Shown piece by piece: positions 10,020 through 18,990 of a stretch of 36,433 nt of DNA; within the stretch, counting starts at the first letter, position 1; each line of letters starts with the position of its first letter. This DNA is from Spirogloea muscicola (lineage: Eukaryota; Streptophyta; Zygnematophyceae; Spirogloeales; Spirogloeaceae), in contig WELB01000004.1 of NCBI GenBank assembly GCA_009602725.1, forward strand, positions 1,097,457-1,133,889, read 5' to 3'. The notes below the pieces were generated by a model that was not told where the DNA came from, searched no databases, and worked only from the letters and a program-made list of their open reading frames with translations. A program made the translations under genes and the position numbers.

Positions 10020-10165
10020 ACTCTTACGGCGCTGGCCTCTCACAGCCATTGCCTTACTTGGAAAGGGCTAGTTCCTTTGAACAGTCTCTGAGCAGTCTTT
10101 TATGGGCTGGCTTTTAACAGCCCTTGACGGCACCATCAGAGCTACTTCTTGTTCTCACATAGTCT
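10020..10165 (+). repeat. Two solo LINE tails
   Basis: GGCGCTGGCCTCTCACAGCC (about 10029-10048) and GGGCTGGCTTTTAACAGCCC (about 10101-10120), each followed by a short CC(T/A)T...GAGCTACTTCTT-like block. Both read on the plus strand with no coding sequence. Confidence 0.5.
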
Positions 10166-10329
10166 GGGCCAGCCTCCGCCGCCGAAGCCACCTCACAACC
10201 ACCCATGGCAGTAGGAATGGGAGGTGCGCATGCAGCTAAATGGAGGCCAAGCCAGGACACTCTTCATGCCGAGGGCAAGACAGTGGAGTGTCTGGAGTGG
10301 TGGAGGGCAGGCTGCAAATGTGAGTTGAA

Positions 10330-10560
10330 GCTGCTGGCAACGGCGGCGGGTGGGCGGGCAAAGTCCCCTAGACCCAAACCCTGAAACCCTAAACTCTGAA
10401 CCCCTGGCGGGAAACGTGCGCTAGGTCAGGACGGATTGTGAAGGGTGGGGGCTGCCCCGAAGCACCTGACGTCGTCCGGTAGCAGACATCGCGAGCAGGG
10501 ACCGGGGCCCGGGATGGTCGGGTGGATCAAGAGTCCGAGGCCGTATTGTGCCACCTGGCG
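10330..10560. promoter_or_regulatory. GC-rich segment with telomere-like and E2F-like motifs
   Basis: Degenerate telomere-like units (ACCCAAACCCTGAAACCCTA, about 10373-10392) are followed at 10406-10414 by GGCGGGAAA, whose complement TTTCCCGCC matches the E2F consensus TTTSSCGC. The next ~130 bp (10450-10560) resemble 13850-13985 (shared GACATCGCG, GGATGGTCGGG and TCGTGCCA/TTGTGCCA blocks). Either a duplicated promoter with first exon or an internal LINE segment would explain the pair. Confidence 0.3.
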
Positions 10561-10619
10561 GTGCGGCAGTGTGAAAGGGCCAATCAAGCCCAAGAAAAGG
10601 GAAGACTGAATGTGGTTCT

Positions 10620-10797
10620 TTCAAAGAAGAAGGTGCTCGCCCATTGAGAAGAGGGGCTGGCAAAGCCAACCCAAAAAGAATGGACAATGTTCAAAGCCAA
10701 AGAAAGAGGTGCTGAAAAAGGACTACATTACAAAGTGCAAGATGGTGCAGAGGGAGATGCAGATGGCTGCTCAGTATCCACGTGTGAGCAACAGCAG
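10620..10797 (-). mobile_element. Very short 5'-truncated LINE, hairpin tail
   Basis: The minus strand keeps only LLLTRGY-stop (about 10797-10773) and then about 150 nt of 3' UTR. It ends in TCCATTCTTTTTGGGTTGGC, CAGCCCC and the CAATGGGCGAGCACC terminus. It closely matches 12300-12480, including the AAAGCCAAAGAAAGAGGTG spacer, which suggests the same subfamily. Confidence 0.6.
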
Positions 10798-11520
10798 AAG
10801 AGGGCAAGGGTTGTGACAAGCCAGCCCGCTTGATCGGAACGATCGGGACGGGCAGCGGAGCAGGGCGCCCAGCCGCCTGCAGTCCGACTCTCTTCACTTA
10901 AGGTGACGGAGAAAACAGCTATTTTGAAAATACTGCGACGGCTACAAGAGAAGAAGTCTTCTCGTAAAGGGCGATGGCTATGGGCAGCCCAGAAGAACCA
11001 ACGAAGTTCGAAGGGGTCAGACAAGCGCTAAAGCACACAGCGACTCAAGTGGCCAGCGCAAGAGGAAGGGGCTCTTCCAAAGGGATAAGCGAGGGCTGTG
11101 AAAAGCCAGCCCAGATCATTGGACAGGGTTCAGAGGGCAACACACGCTAAAATTACACATCTCTGCATGTAGCTACAGCGAATGAATGCCTAATGATCAC
11201 GAGTCAGCAGCCGCAAGCCGGGGTGACTTGCAGCTGGAAAAGAGCCAACCCGACGAAACTAAAAGCGGCAGTTAAAGCGTGTGGCCTGCCAGCGAGTGCA
11301 CTGCATGAGCCAAGATAACCAGACGAAGCAGCTTTTCGAAATAGGGGCGAGGGTTGTGAGAGATAAGCCTACAAAGAAGTGGTAGCCACTTGCGTAGCTG
11401 TGGTATGTAGCGCTCCTACCATTTCCGCAACTTGACAACTGGGCAAATTTGCAAGTGCTGCAGCTAGGTCCTCTGCCTGTCGGACAGTACTTTTGCAGTA
11501 GGTGTGGGATTTGCATAGCC
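10797..11520 (-). repeat. Array of solo LINE tails, minus strand
   Basis: Several copies of the complement form GAGGGCTGTGAAAAGCCAGC or variants (about 10800-10830, 10970-11000, 11085-11110, 11340-11365), each next to AAGGGGCTCTTCC- or GAAGGGGTCAG-like blocks. None has recognisable coding sequence. Confidence 0.45.
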
Positions 11521-11789
11521 CCTTCTGTAGAGACTGGAGCTATATGAACCCCAAGAGAAGCTGAGTTGTTTGAAGCTTGGGGTATCCGCCGTCCTCGTAA
11601 ATTGTATCTTTGCTTTTCAGGAGCAGCACTCGTTATCCGTTAGATCCTTATGTCACTAGAAGAGCAAGTAAGTTCCACTTCACACCATTCAATGCCAGTG
11701 ACACTGTTATGCGTTGGGCATGTAAGTCGGAGATGCATGACCGCCTTCAGATGATTGCAAGGGGCTAGTGGCTCACTCGTAAAGACAGT

Positions 11790-11950
11790 CAGGTCTGGGA
11801 CCGCTCAGAGGAAACAGCTCACTGAAGTAAGGCAATGGCTGTGAGAGGCCAGCCCAAATGGAGTCCAACATGGCCGGAACCGCAAAAACGAGCAAAAACG
11901 ACTTCTGCAAGTGTTTGCTGAACAACCTTGAGTCAACGTATGCAGATTGG
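11790..11950 (-). mobile_element. LINE 3' end inserted beside a CpG-rich exon-like segment
   Basis: The minus strand reads SNLHTLTQG, a decayed form of SDLHLLTRG, then about 100 nt on TTTGGGCTGGCCTCTCACAG with GCCATTGCC. Its 5' truncation point lies within 20-30 bp of a candidate splice donor at 11969. Confidence 0.45.
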
Positions 11951-11969
11951 AGAAGGTAGAAGGTGGGAC

Positions 11970-12134
11970 CTGGTGGCTTGCCGGGGCGCGGGTGAGGACC
12001 GCAGCGGGCGGCGGGACGGGGTGGGCTCTGCGCTGCCGGCGCAGGAGGCGAGGGGGCGCGCCCGCAATGCGCATGAGCGGCAGCTGCAGGGCGGCGCCGG
12101 CGAAGGAGTTGGAGAGTGCGGCGGGGGCGGCCAT
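11970..12134 (-). other. Candidate orphan first exon in a CpG island
   Basis: From the ATG at 12134 the minus strand is open for exactly 55 codons to a good donor (CACCAG|GTCCCA). The peptide begins MAAPAALSNSFAGAALQLPL and continues basic (RLLRRQRRAHP), like an organelle-targeting presequence. The surrounding DNA (11990-12260) is CpG-dense like the verified first exons in this window. Downstream on the minus strand there is only LINE debris back to EMC5, so the rest of the gene is missing or unrecognised. This is a hypothesis, not a gene call. Confidence 0.25.
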
Positions 12135-12297
12135 GGCGGCGGCAGGGCCTCGACGGCCGGAGGCGTGAGGAGGCGGGAGGGAGGCCGGGAGGGAGGTGGC
12201 GGCGGGCCGCCGGAGAGCCCGTGGGGCGGGAGAGCGGCAGAGGGGCGGACGGGCTGGCCAGGCGGAGGCCGTGGCTTCGTACTCGCCGGCGGGCTGC

Positions 12298-12640
12298 TGC
12301 AAGTGCTCGCCCATAGAGAAGAGAGGCTGGCAAAGCCAGCCCAAAAAGAATGGACAATGTCCAAAGCCAAAGAAAGAGGTGAAGAAAAAAACACACTACC
12401 AAACACGCCAACGCACTAGGGGGAAGGCGCGCGGGGCGTATAGGGAAGCTCAGAACTCGCGAGTGAGCAACATCAGGTCGGAGTAGCTCGTTGCCGGGAA
12501 GGAGGCACTCCGCTGAGACCCGGAGGCGGCGGTCAGAGCACGTCCTGCGCGCGTGTGGGCTGCGTGGGCAAGGGAGCGTTGGAGTGATACCGCCGGGGCG
12601 CATGCGGAAGACTTGGGCGAGCGAACCGGCGCTGCTTTCG
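12298..12640 (-). mobile_element. LINE remnant with one frameshift, hairpin tail
   Basis: The minus strand from 12640 reads GSLAQVFRMR, then a frame change, then SLQRSLAHAAHTRAGRAL and SYSDLMLLTREF-stop. This aligns with 34897-35225. Its 3' UTR ends with the hairpin tail at about 12365-12300 (CTATGGGCGAGCACTT). Confidence 0.6.
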
Positions 12641-12654
12641 TAGCTGCTTGGTGT

Positions 12655-12975
12655 GCTTGTTTTCCTTAGCCTCTGGCTCTGGCCAGGGGACCCACTTCCA
12701 GGAGCCCAGCATCTCTGATCTGCGGCTGCTTAGCAGGGGTTACTGAGTGTCTCGTAGCAGCTTTGTTTCTGTTACTTACCGCTTCCCCTGGCCCCCTTCT
12801 CGTACTCTGTTCATTCTTTTTCGGGCTGGTTGTTCCAGCCCCTATTCTCAATGGGCGAGCACTTTCTTCTTTTTCTTAGCGCTTCCCCTGGCCCCCTTCT
12901 CGTACTCTGTTCGTTCTTTTTTGGGCTGGCTTTTCCAGCCCCTATCCTCACTGGGCGAGCACTTTCTTGAACCGG
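12655..12975 (+). mobile_element. LINE 3' end followed by a tandem second tail
   Basis: A short coding end GTHFQEPSISDLRLLSRGY-stop (to about 12746) is followed by the type-A tail with hairpin at 12823-12841 and terminus GGGCGAGCACTTTCTT. The last ~95 bp then repeat directly, with a perfect hairpin GGGCTGGCTTTTCCAGCCC at 12923-12941. This is head-to-tail concatenation of two 3' ends. Confidence 0.6.
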
Positions 12976-13110
12976 CGGCGTTGAAGCCGGGCAGCGCCCC
13001 TGGCAGACCCGGCCTGACGGGCAAGCCGCTGGAGGAGATCCCAGCCAGCGGCTGGCGAAAGCCCCGTGGACGCTGCTGGGGCCGAGGGGACGCCGGGGGC
13101 AATCATCGCT
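12965..13110 (-). mobile_element. Internal LINE coding fragment
   Basis: The minus strand carries the LPGFNAAG block and flanking sequence matching the 35060-35140 part of the 34897-35225 copy. Neither end of the element is present. It abuts the tandem tail of the plus-strand copy. Confidence 0.45.
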
Positions 13111-13159
13111 CCGGCGTGGCTGGCGAGGAGGGGGGGAGCTGCACCTGCGGGCCGGCAGA

Positions 13160-13318
13160 GCCCTCGCTGCTGCCTCTGGCTCTGGCCAGGGGACCCACTT
13201 CCAGGAGCCTAGCGTCTCTGACCTGAGGTTGCTTAGCAGGGGTTACTGAGTGATCCATAGCTGCTTTGTTTCATTGTGTGCTTGTTTGTCTTAGCGCTTC
13301 CCCTGGCCCCCTTCTCGC
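13160..13318 (+). mobile_element. LINE 3' end lacking its hairpin
   Basis: The coding end reads GTHFQEPSVSDLRLLSRGY-stop, and its UTR runs to GGCCCCCTTCTCG. There it is cut off, just before the hairpin, by the type-B copy that follows. It is nearly identical to 12655-12800. Confidence 0.6.
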
Positions 13319-13622
13319 GCAGATGTGTTTCCGGCTGAGATGGGCTTGCCAGCTGCATATCTGTCGCTCTTGCGACGTCGAGTTTCGGCCTGTTTGCAGC
13401 GTGCTCAGGCTAGTGCCTTGCACCAGAAAGCTGGGCGAGCTCTAGTAGGTGGCAGAAGGGCTCCGTTCCTGGCATCTAGCATTCATGCATCGAGTAGTGA
13501 CCTTTATGTTTTGACCCGTGGTTATTGAGCGGGTCAATCTGCTGTAGGTTATGTAGATTTTGAGATGTGCTTGCCTTTGTACCTGGCCATTTGGCCTACA
13601 TTTCTTTCTAATACACGATCTT
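13318..13622 (+). mobile_element. Type-B LINE 3' end, intact final frame
   Basis: Open frame 13325-13528 (FPAEMGLPAAYLSLLRRR ... LTRGY-stop, 67 residues) followed by a 95-nt UTR. The UTR contains GGCCATTTGGCC and ends at TTTCTAATACACG. It is about 90% identical by eye to the minus-strand copy at 5865-6190. Confidence 0.65.
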
Positions 13623-13634
13623 TTTCCTTCTCGT

Positions 13635-13795
13635 CCTTCGTTGAATTTTTTTGGGCTGGCTTTTCCAGCCCCTATTCTCAATGGGCGAGCTCCAGGGGGG
13701 AGGGAACAAGAAGTGGCACTTCCAATGGGGCAAAGGGCTGCGAAAAGCCAGCCCAAAAAGAATTCACAAAGGTTCAGAGGGGCCTAAGAGCGGTG
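13635..13795. repeat. Tail-to-tail inverted pair of LINE tails
   Basis: A plus-strand type-A tail with a perfect hairpin (13653-13671) faces a minus-strand tail (13795-13705, GAAAAGCCAGCCC at about 13741-13753) across about 40 bp. The pair could fold into one long stem. Confidence 0.6.
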
Positions 13796-13829
13796 AAGAG
13801 AGGGAACCACGTGCGCCAGGTCAAGCCGG

Positions 13830-14000
13830 ATGTGCACGGGAGGGCTGGGGCTGCCCTGGAGCCCCTGAAGTCGTCCGCCGCCCGACATCGCGGGGGCGGT
13901 GCCGGTGCCCGGATGGTCGGGGGGCGGACCAAGTGCCCGGGGCGCCCTGTCGTGCCATCTGGCGGGCGACTGTCCCAGTCCGCCTCCGTCGCGCCCGGCC
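13830..14000. repeat. Second copy of the GC-rich 10450-10560 segment
   Basis: Shares GGCTGCC, CTGA(A/C)GTCGTCCG, GACATCGCG, GGATGGTCGGG and (T/C)(T/C)GTGCCA blocks, in the same order, with 10450-10560. Coding potential is unclear on both strands. It may be an internal segment of one LINE family. Confidence 0.4.
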
Positions 14001-14007
14001 TTTCCGG

Positions 14008-14300
14008 TGAGTTTTCCGTAGCTGCTTTATTTCTTTGTGTGTGCTTGTTTTTCTTATCGCTTATCGCTTCCCCTGAAACCCTTCTGATTATTTGTTAATT
14101 CTTTTTTGGGCTGGCTTTTCCAGCCCTTTCTCTCAATGGGCGAGCAATTTCATCTTTCCAGCCTGGTTGCCAGGTGCAGGGCGACAAAGAAGAAAGTGCT
14201 CGCCCATTGAGAATAGGGGCTGGACAAAGGCGGGCCCAGCCACCGGAATGAAATGATTGGGCGCGCACGAAATGAAAGGGTGGCCATTCCAGGCCACTAC
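14008..14300. mobile_element. Second tail-to-tail LINE pair
   Basis: A plus-strand UTR with a perfect hairpin at 14108-14126 and TCAATGGGCGAGC is followed by a minus-strand tail (about 14235-14185, AAGTGCTCGCCCATTGAGAA). A GAAATGAAAGG block (about 14270) of the third tail type then follows. Confidence 0.55.
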
Positions 14301-14332
14301 ATTGTTCAGGCAAAAGCTAGTCCAAGAAAGTA

Positions 14333-14375
14333 GAAGCGGTAGAAGCAGAAGTAGAAATAGAAGAAGGCGAAGCAG
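14333..14375 (+). repeat. GTAGAA-type microsatellite
   Basis: Imperfect repetition of (G)TAGAAG(C) over about 40 bp upstream of oxidoreductase paralogue 1. It is simple sequence with no evident function. Confidence 0.7.
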
Positions 14376-14486
14376 CTGTGCTAAATCAGGCAGAGGGGCT
14401 CAAGAGGCTGTGATGAACTAACCGAGCCCAGGACTGGAACGGGAGCGGGGCCCAGCCCCGGCAGCACGACTCCCGACGACCGTCCG

Positions 14487-14525
14487 CCGGTCCACCAGTC
14501 CACCACTGGTGGACTGGTGGACCGG
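14487..14525. repeat. Perfect 39-nt palindrome (19-bp arms, 1-nt centre)
   Basis: The left arm runs 14487-14505 and the right arm 14507-14525, with a single C at 14506. Each arm itself contains the direct repeat (G)TCCACCA or its complement. It sits about 400 bp upstream of the oxidoreductase paralogue 1 ATG. It could extrude a cruciform or fold as a hairpin in RNA. No CTRR terminus lies next to it, so a Helitron end is not supported. Confidence 0.85.
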
Positions 14526-14929
14526 GCCTCTCGCCGCCACCGCCTGCTTCTGGACTTATGAAGCCCCAGTTTTGCACTAGCTTTTGCCTGCAGTGGTATT
14601 GGTGTAAATTGGCCACCCTCTCCTCTTCCTGGCGGGCCTTTCCCCATCAATGTACTCGAGCACCAGCGATGGCGCCAGCCGGCGCTCGGAGTTGCCAATT
14701 GCCCCGCCCAGCCCGCGAGCTGAGCCGCGAGTGAAGTGGAGGCGCCACTCCGTCTGCCGCTGGCGCCGCCGCCACCGCCAACGCTGCCACTGCCGCCGCC
14801 GTCGCCTACGCCACTGAGTCCCATAGGGGCCCCGCTGTCGCTGCCCCCGCCCAAGCTGCTGTTGATTGCTCGAGGAAGCACTGCGGAAGGCGTGACGACC
14901 AGCCGTCTGTGCAACTTGCGCCGCCGGAG

Positions 14930-17900
14930 ATGAAGCCCGGGTCCAAGATGGTTGGTTGGCAGGCCAGCCGCTCAGCGCTCCGCCTTGCGACTTTCTCCTA
15001 CCTGCTTGTACTGATCTCCACGCTTGCTGGTGCTTTCCCGACGACCTGACCAGCTTCTGCCAAGTTCCTCTCTCCCACTAGTATGGCGTGCCCAATACTA
15101 TGTTTAGCTGGACCCTTGAACAACGAGGATATTGTGCATGCCCATCTTGCTGTCATCCTCATGAAAGGTATCGGCATGACCTTGGCATGGTGCTAAGCGT
15201 ACGCATGCAGTCAATCAACAGGGAAGGAGTTGCACTATTCCAGAGAGGCATAGTACCTTCCTCTGAAGGTTGCCGGCCTTCTTCGTGTAGCGTACCAGTC
15301 GCATCTAGTTCTGGCCATGGTAGGATGCTGACAGTAGGACCTGTATGACTGCTGTGATGCCATTCCTCTACAGTGCAAGCCCAGGCCAAGTTGTCCAAGA
15401 AAATCTGCATTCTTGGAGCAGGTCCCTCGGGAATTGCAGCAGCCACCGAACTAGAGAGCAAAGGCTATTCGGTAGCCATTTTTGAGAAAAATGCCTATGT
15501 TGGTGGACGTACCAAAAGCTTCAAGTGAGGAGGTCATTCATGCGAAACATTGATTGACAAGTGTGCTACATGCAAGCATCTGTACCTGGGACAAATTTCT
15601 TTGCCTGACAGACTGTGGGGAAGACTGATTCACCAGCTTTCTGCACTGCAGAACCCACTCATCAACCTTCAGCGAGCTGAATTCGGCCTGACATGACCAG
15701 GACCTTTTATGCAGATATACTATGGATGGACTCAACTACGACGAGGGGGCCGTGATCCTCACCACGGACTACACTAATGTGCTGAGGCTTGTACAGAGAT
15801 TTAACTTCAAGATTGGTTACATGAATTACACCTCGTACTTCTTCGATCCTCGAACAGGTCTAGCAGCTTCTCCTACTCACACGGCTTCTTGACTTACTTT
15901 ACCAGCCAGTCTGTACAACCGAGCGCTCTTATTACACCTGCACGAGCTAACTTGCCAAATAGGAAAATGCCTACTCTACCAGCTTTGCTGCCACTTGCAG
16001 GACGTTGAAAGGCTACGAACTCTTAAGCGCCCCAAAGTTATGCCTACGAATTCCTAGCTGTAAAATATCATAATTCATGTCGATGACCAACCAATCTGCT
16101 TGTTGCATTGGAGGGATCAGGGTTTAAAGTCAAGATTGCATCACTGTCAACACCAAGTACTACAGCAGCACTATTACAAGCTCTCGCGCAGTATGTCACC
16201 TTGTGGTCTGACTGGCGCTTCAATGCCCAGAACAACACTGCAGCATATGCACTTCCCTTCGGTGCTTGGCTTGTGCAAAATAAGCTGCAACCTTTGCTCC
16301 CAGCCTTTCTTGAGATTGTGACAACCTTCGGGTATGGCTCTTTGATGGAGACACCCACTCTTTACGTGCTGAGGTGAGTTCACTTGTCCTTCCTGCCTGC
16401 TGATACTGCTTTTCTTTTGGGCAAGCCTTGCTGCTTCTGCAAAGTGGATGGGGCCTCTTCAAGAATATCAGAACGATAAAGTTGTGACATTTTGGTGGCA
16501 GGTACGTGACGAAAGATCGCATTGTATCCTTGTTGGTGGATCTTCGTCAACCAGCAATCATTGATGAGCCAGGAGGTTTTCAATCTTTGATTCAGAAATG
16601 GGCAGGGACGGTCAAAGGCCCCATATATCTAAAAACATCAATTGCTGTCAACCGTCCTAAAAAGGGACTTCCGACTGTACACTTCACAGGCACCCTCAAG
16701 GGCAAAATAACACAGTCCTCAATGACCTGCAGAAAAATTATCGTGGCATTTCCCCAAATAGCAAAGAATCTTGGATCCTTGGGGCTTGACAGCAGAGAAA
16801 CAGCTGTCTTCAATCAGGTACACTTGCAGTTCCTGGGGCTTGCCATAACCATCTTCTGCTATGTGGTCATAGCAGAGCCCTTCTGTGGAGCTTGGAGCAT
16901 TCCTGTGTCCACCCTTCTCTCGCTTCTTCTGGTGGCAAAAAGCCTTATTGACGCCTTTTTGAAGCTAGCATCTGACTTGCTGCCGTCTTATGACTGAAGG
17001 TTGTTTACAGCGGGTTCTCCACCACCCTTATTGATGTTGGAGCTACTGGGCGCATTGCACTTGACCAGCCATCTGCCCTCTATGGCATCTTGAACGGTAC
17101 ATCATTTTCAGAGCCACCGGGAAATGGCGGCCCTGTTGGCATTACAACAGAGGTAAAGCTGAATAAACCCTTGTCAATAGGTCATTTTTTTGGTTTGACT
17201 ACGTACTAAGCAGACTCAGTATTCTGGGATGTTTTTGTAAAGGCCATTGTAGATAAGTGATTGACATTCTGGATCAGTAGCTGTACCAGGCATATGCTCC
17301 ACTCTTCAGATACCTTGCTTGATGGATTATCTGCAGCTGAATAGACAACCAGCTGTTAGTAGCAGGTCTCACTCCACAGGTGGCTATGACAGGCGGGGAG
17401 ACGATTGACAACCTTGTACTCTTGGAATCGGAAAACAAGCAGTTTAAGTAGTGCAAATGCTCAGTCAACTGCATTTGCCACACTTGCTAAGCTCGGCCCC
17501 GGCACCACCCTTGCACAGCTGGGACCTACTGCCATCAAAGTAAGATCCAGCAGGAGTCTTGAGTCAAAGATCACATTCAGAGTACTTTCTAGAGACAAAC
17601 ATAATGAGAATATTGACTAGGGAAAGCAGGGAAGTAGTGGTCGCTGTGCTCTTTGACATGTCAAAAGTGCCTCCAATTGCCTAATTGATTTACTATGTGA
17701 TGGAAACAGCAGATATGTCAATCTTGCTTCTGCCAAAAGCTCATCTGGATACATTGAACTTTTGCAGGACTTTCAATTATGGGACTATTTTCCTCATGCC
17801 CCTTCAGCAGCCATAGCTGCAGGCTTTGAGGCCAAGCTCCATGCACTACAAGGGTACCGGAAATCTTACTACACAGGCTCTTTACTGAGATTTGATGTTG

Positions 17901-17950
17901 TGGAGGACAGTATCCAAGCTACTATTGACCTCATCGACACATTCTTCTGA
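14930..17950 (+). CDS. FAD-dependent oxidoreductase, amine-oxidase-like, paralogue 1
   Basis: Probable flavoenzyme entering the secretory pathway; the substrate is unknown. Eight exons: 14930-15029, 15374-15524, 15715-15857, 16121-16373, 16502-16817, 17000-17152, 17393-17539 and 17768-17950, all GT-AG and phase-consistent, giving 481 residues. An N-terminal hydrophobic segment (residues 17-33) with a VQA-type cleavage site suggests a signal peptide. The dinucleotide-binding motif GAGPSG is at 48-53, with the acidic end at about E71 and then GGRT, typical of flavin amine-oxidase and NAD(P)-binding Rossmann proteins. A YDEGAVILTTDY block follows, then a central helical domain (QYVTLWSDW, YGYGSL) and a C-terminal VEDSIQATIDLI segment. 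General resemblance to algal and fungal FAD proteins of the cyclopiazonate-dehydrogenase-like group is an inference. A TGTAA signal lies 118 bp after the stop. Confidence 0.8.
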
Positions 17951-18067
17951 CTAACAGCGACTAAGCAACCACTTCAGAGCTATCCAGAACCGAGGGACAT
18001 ATTTTCTCAGCCTCTATTGCTCATCTTTCTTTCTTTCCTCCTTACTCGAGCCAACCCGGCAGACAAG

Positions 18068-18072
18068 TGTAA
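18068..18072 (+). promoter_or_regulatory. TGTAA polyadenylation-type signal
   Basis: Chlorophyte nuclear genes commonly use TGTAA near the cleavage site. This one lies 118 bp after the stop of oxidoreductase paralogue 1. Spacing is plausible, but the motif is short and could occur by chance. Confidence 0.4.
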
Positions 18073-18197
18073 AGCATTTGCGACTTGAGCAGAACTTGCA
18101 CTCTTTAGAAGCTAATATTCATTCTTATGACTGAGAATGTACTGTTTCTGAAGAGTTATTGATAATCGAACGGCATTAAGAGCTATGAAGAGGCCAC

Positions 18198-18635
18198 TTG
18201 CGGCCCAGAATTTCTGAGGGCATCACAGACCTGTTATTGCCTAGCTTCCATCTCCTAGACGCCAATAGTCCCTTTAAGAAATTGTCTACGAAGGAGAACC
18301 TTTGTACAACTTGTTAGCAGGCTGAGGTCTCGTTTGTCAACGGAATTAAGCAGAATCAATCACTTCACCAATTAAGAACGGCCATGCACCACCATCCATG
18401 GAATTAAGAAAGTGCTCCCAATCTATAAATCTTCACTATGTATGGACCTGGTAGAATTCCCCGTGTTAAGTCAAATAAAGCCGCAAGCTCCACACCTACT
18501 GGTGCCCATCCGTTGATTCCTGTGAATTTCAGCCTTGCGACCATATTCCCCCGGGAACTCAAAAACTATATTTCTCATGAGGTGCTGGCTGAGTCATCAG
18601 GTCCGGCCAATACTTAGTCGGCGTCGTTATAGTTA

Positions 18636-18666
<31 letters not shown>

Positions 18667-18990
18667 ACCCAACTTTCCTTCTTGACAGATCAAAACATCC
18701 TTGACACTGGCTTTTGCAGAAGTACATCCAAGAAATTTCCCTCTGACAATGAGATACTTATGCCCCCAATTGTCCCTATCAATCGTTACTCCGGTCTCAA
18801 CGACCAAAAAAATAGGACCGGAGTCCTATCGCGTTTTCCCATGCTAATGTCTTCAGTGCGTTGGCCTGCTTTGGACACCAGTTTTGTCATAGTAACATCG
18901 CCGACTCCGCGGCCCAGCCAGCGAAGGCCAGGCGCGTCTCCCAGGCAAGGACGGAAAGGCCAGTACACACCGCAGCGGCGACCGGCCGCT
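18198..18990 (-). pseudogene. 18S rRNA pseudogene fragment
   Basis: Minus-strand sequence recognisable as the central to 3'-central part of eukaryotic small-subunit rRNA. On the plus strand I see the complements of landmark segments: GGCATCACAGACCTGTTATT (about 18220), GTTAGCAGGCTGAGGTCTCG (18314), CAGCCTTGCGACCATA (18531), GACTAGGACGGTATCTGATC (18637) and ACTCCGGTC (18788). The universally conserved block around TGGTGCCC...TTCC has several substitutions. About 10 nt are missing before ATCCAAGAAATTT, and both rRNA ends are absent. It is therefore a decayed insertion and not a working gene. No ITS, 5.8S or 28S flanks it. Confidence 0.85.

Noticed and set aside
14487-14525. Helitron 3' hairpin
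   Set aside because: The palindrome has suitable size, but no CTRR terminus follows within about 15 bp on either strand and no 5' TC end or Rep/helicase sequence is present.
18198-18990. Functional 18S rRNA gene or organellar 16S
   Set aside because: Invariant positions are changed, both ends are missing and a short deletion is present. Landmark sequences match nuclear 18S, not bacterial-type 16S.
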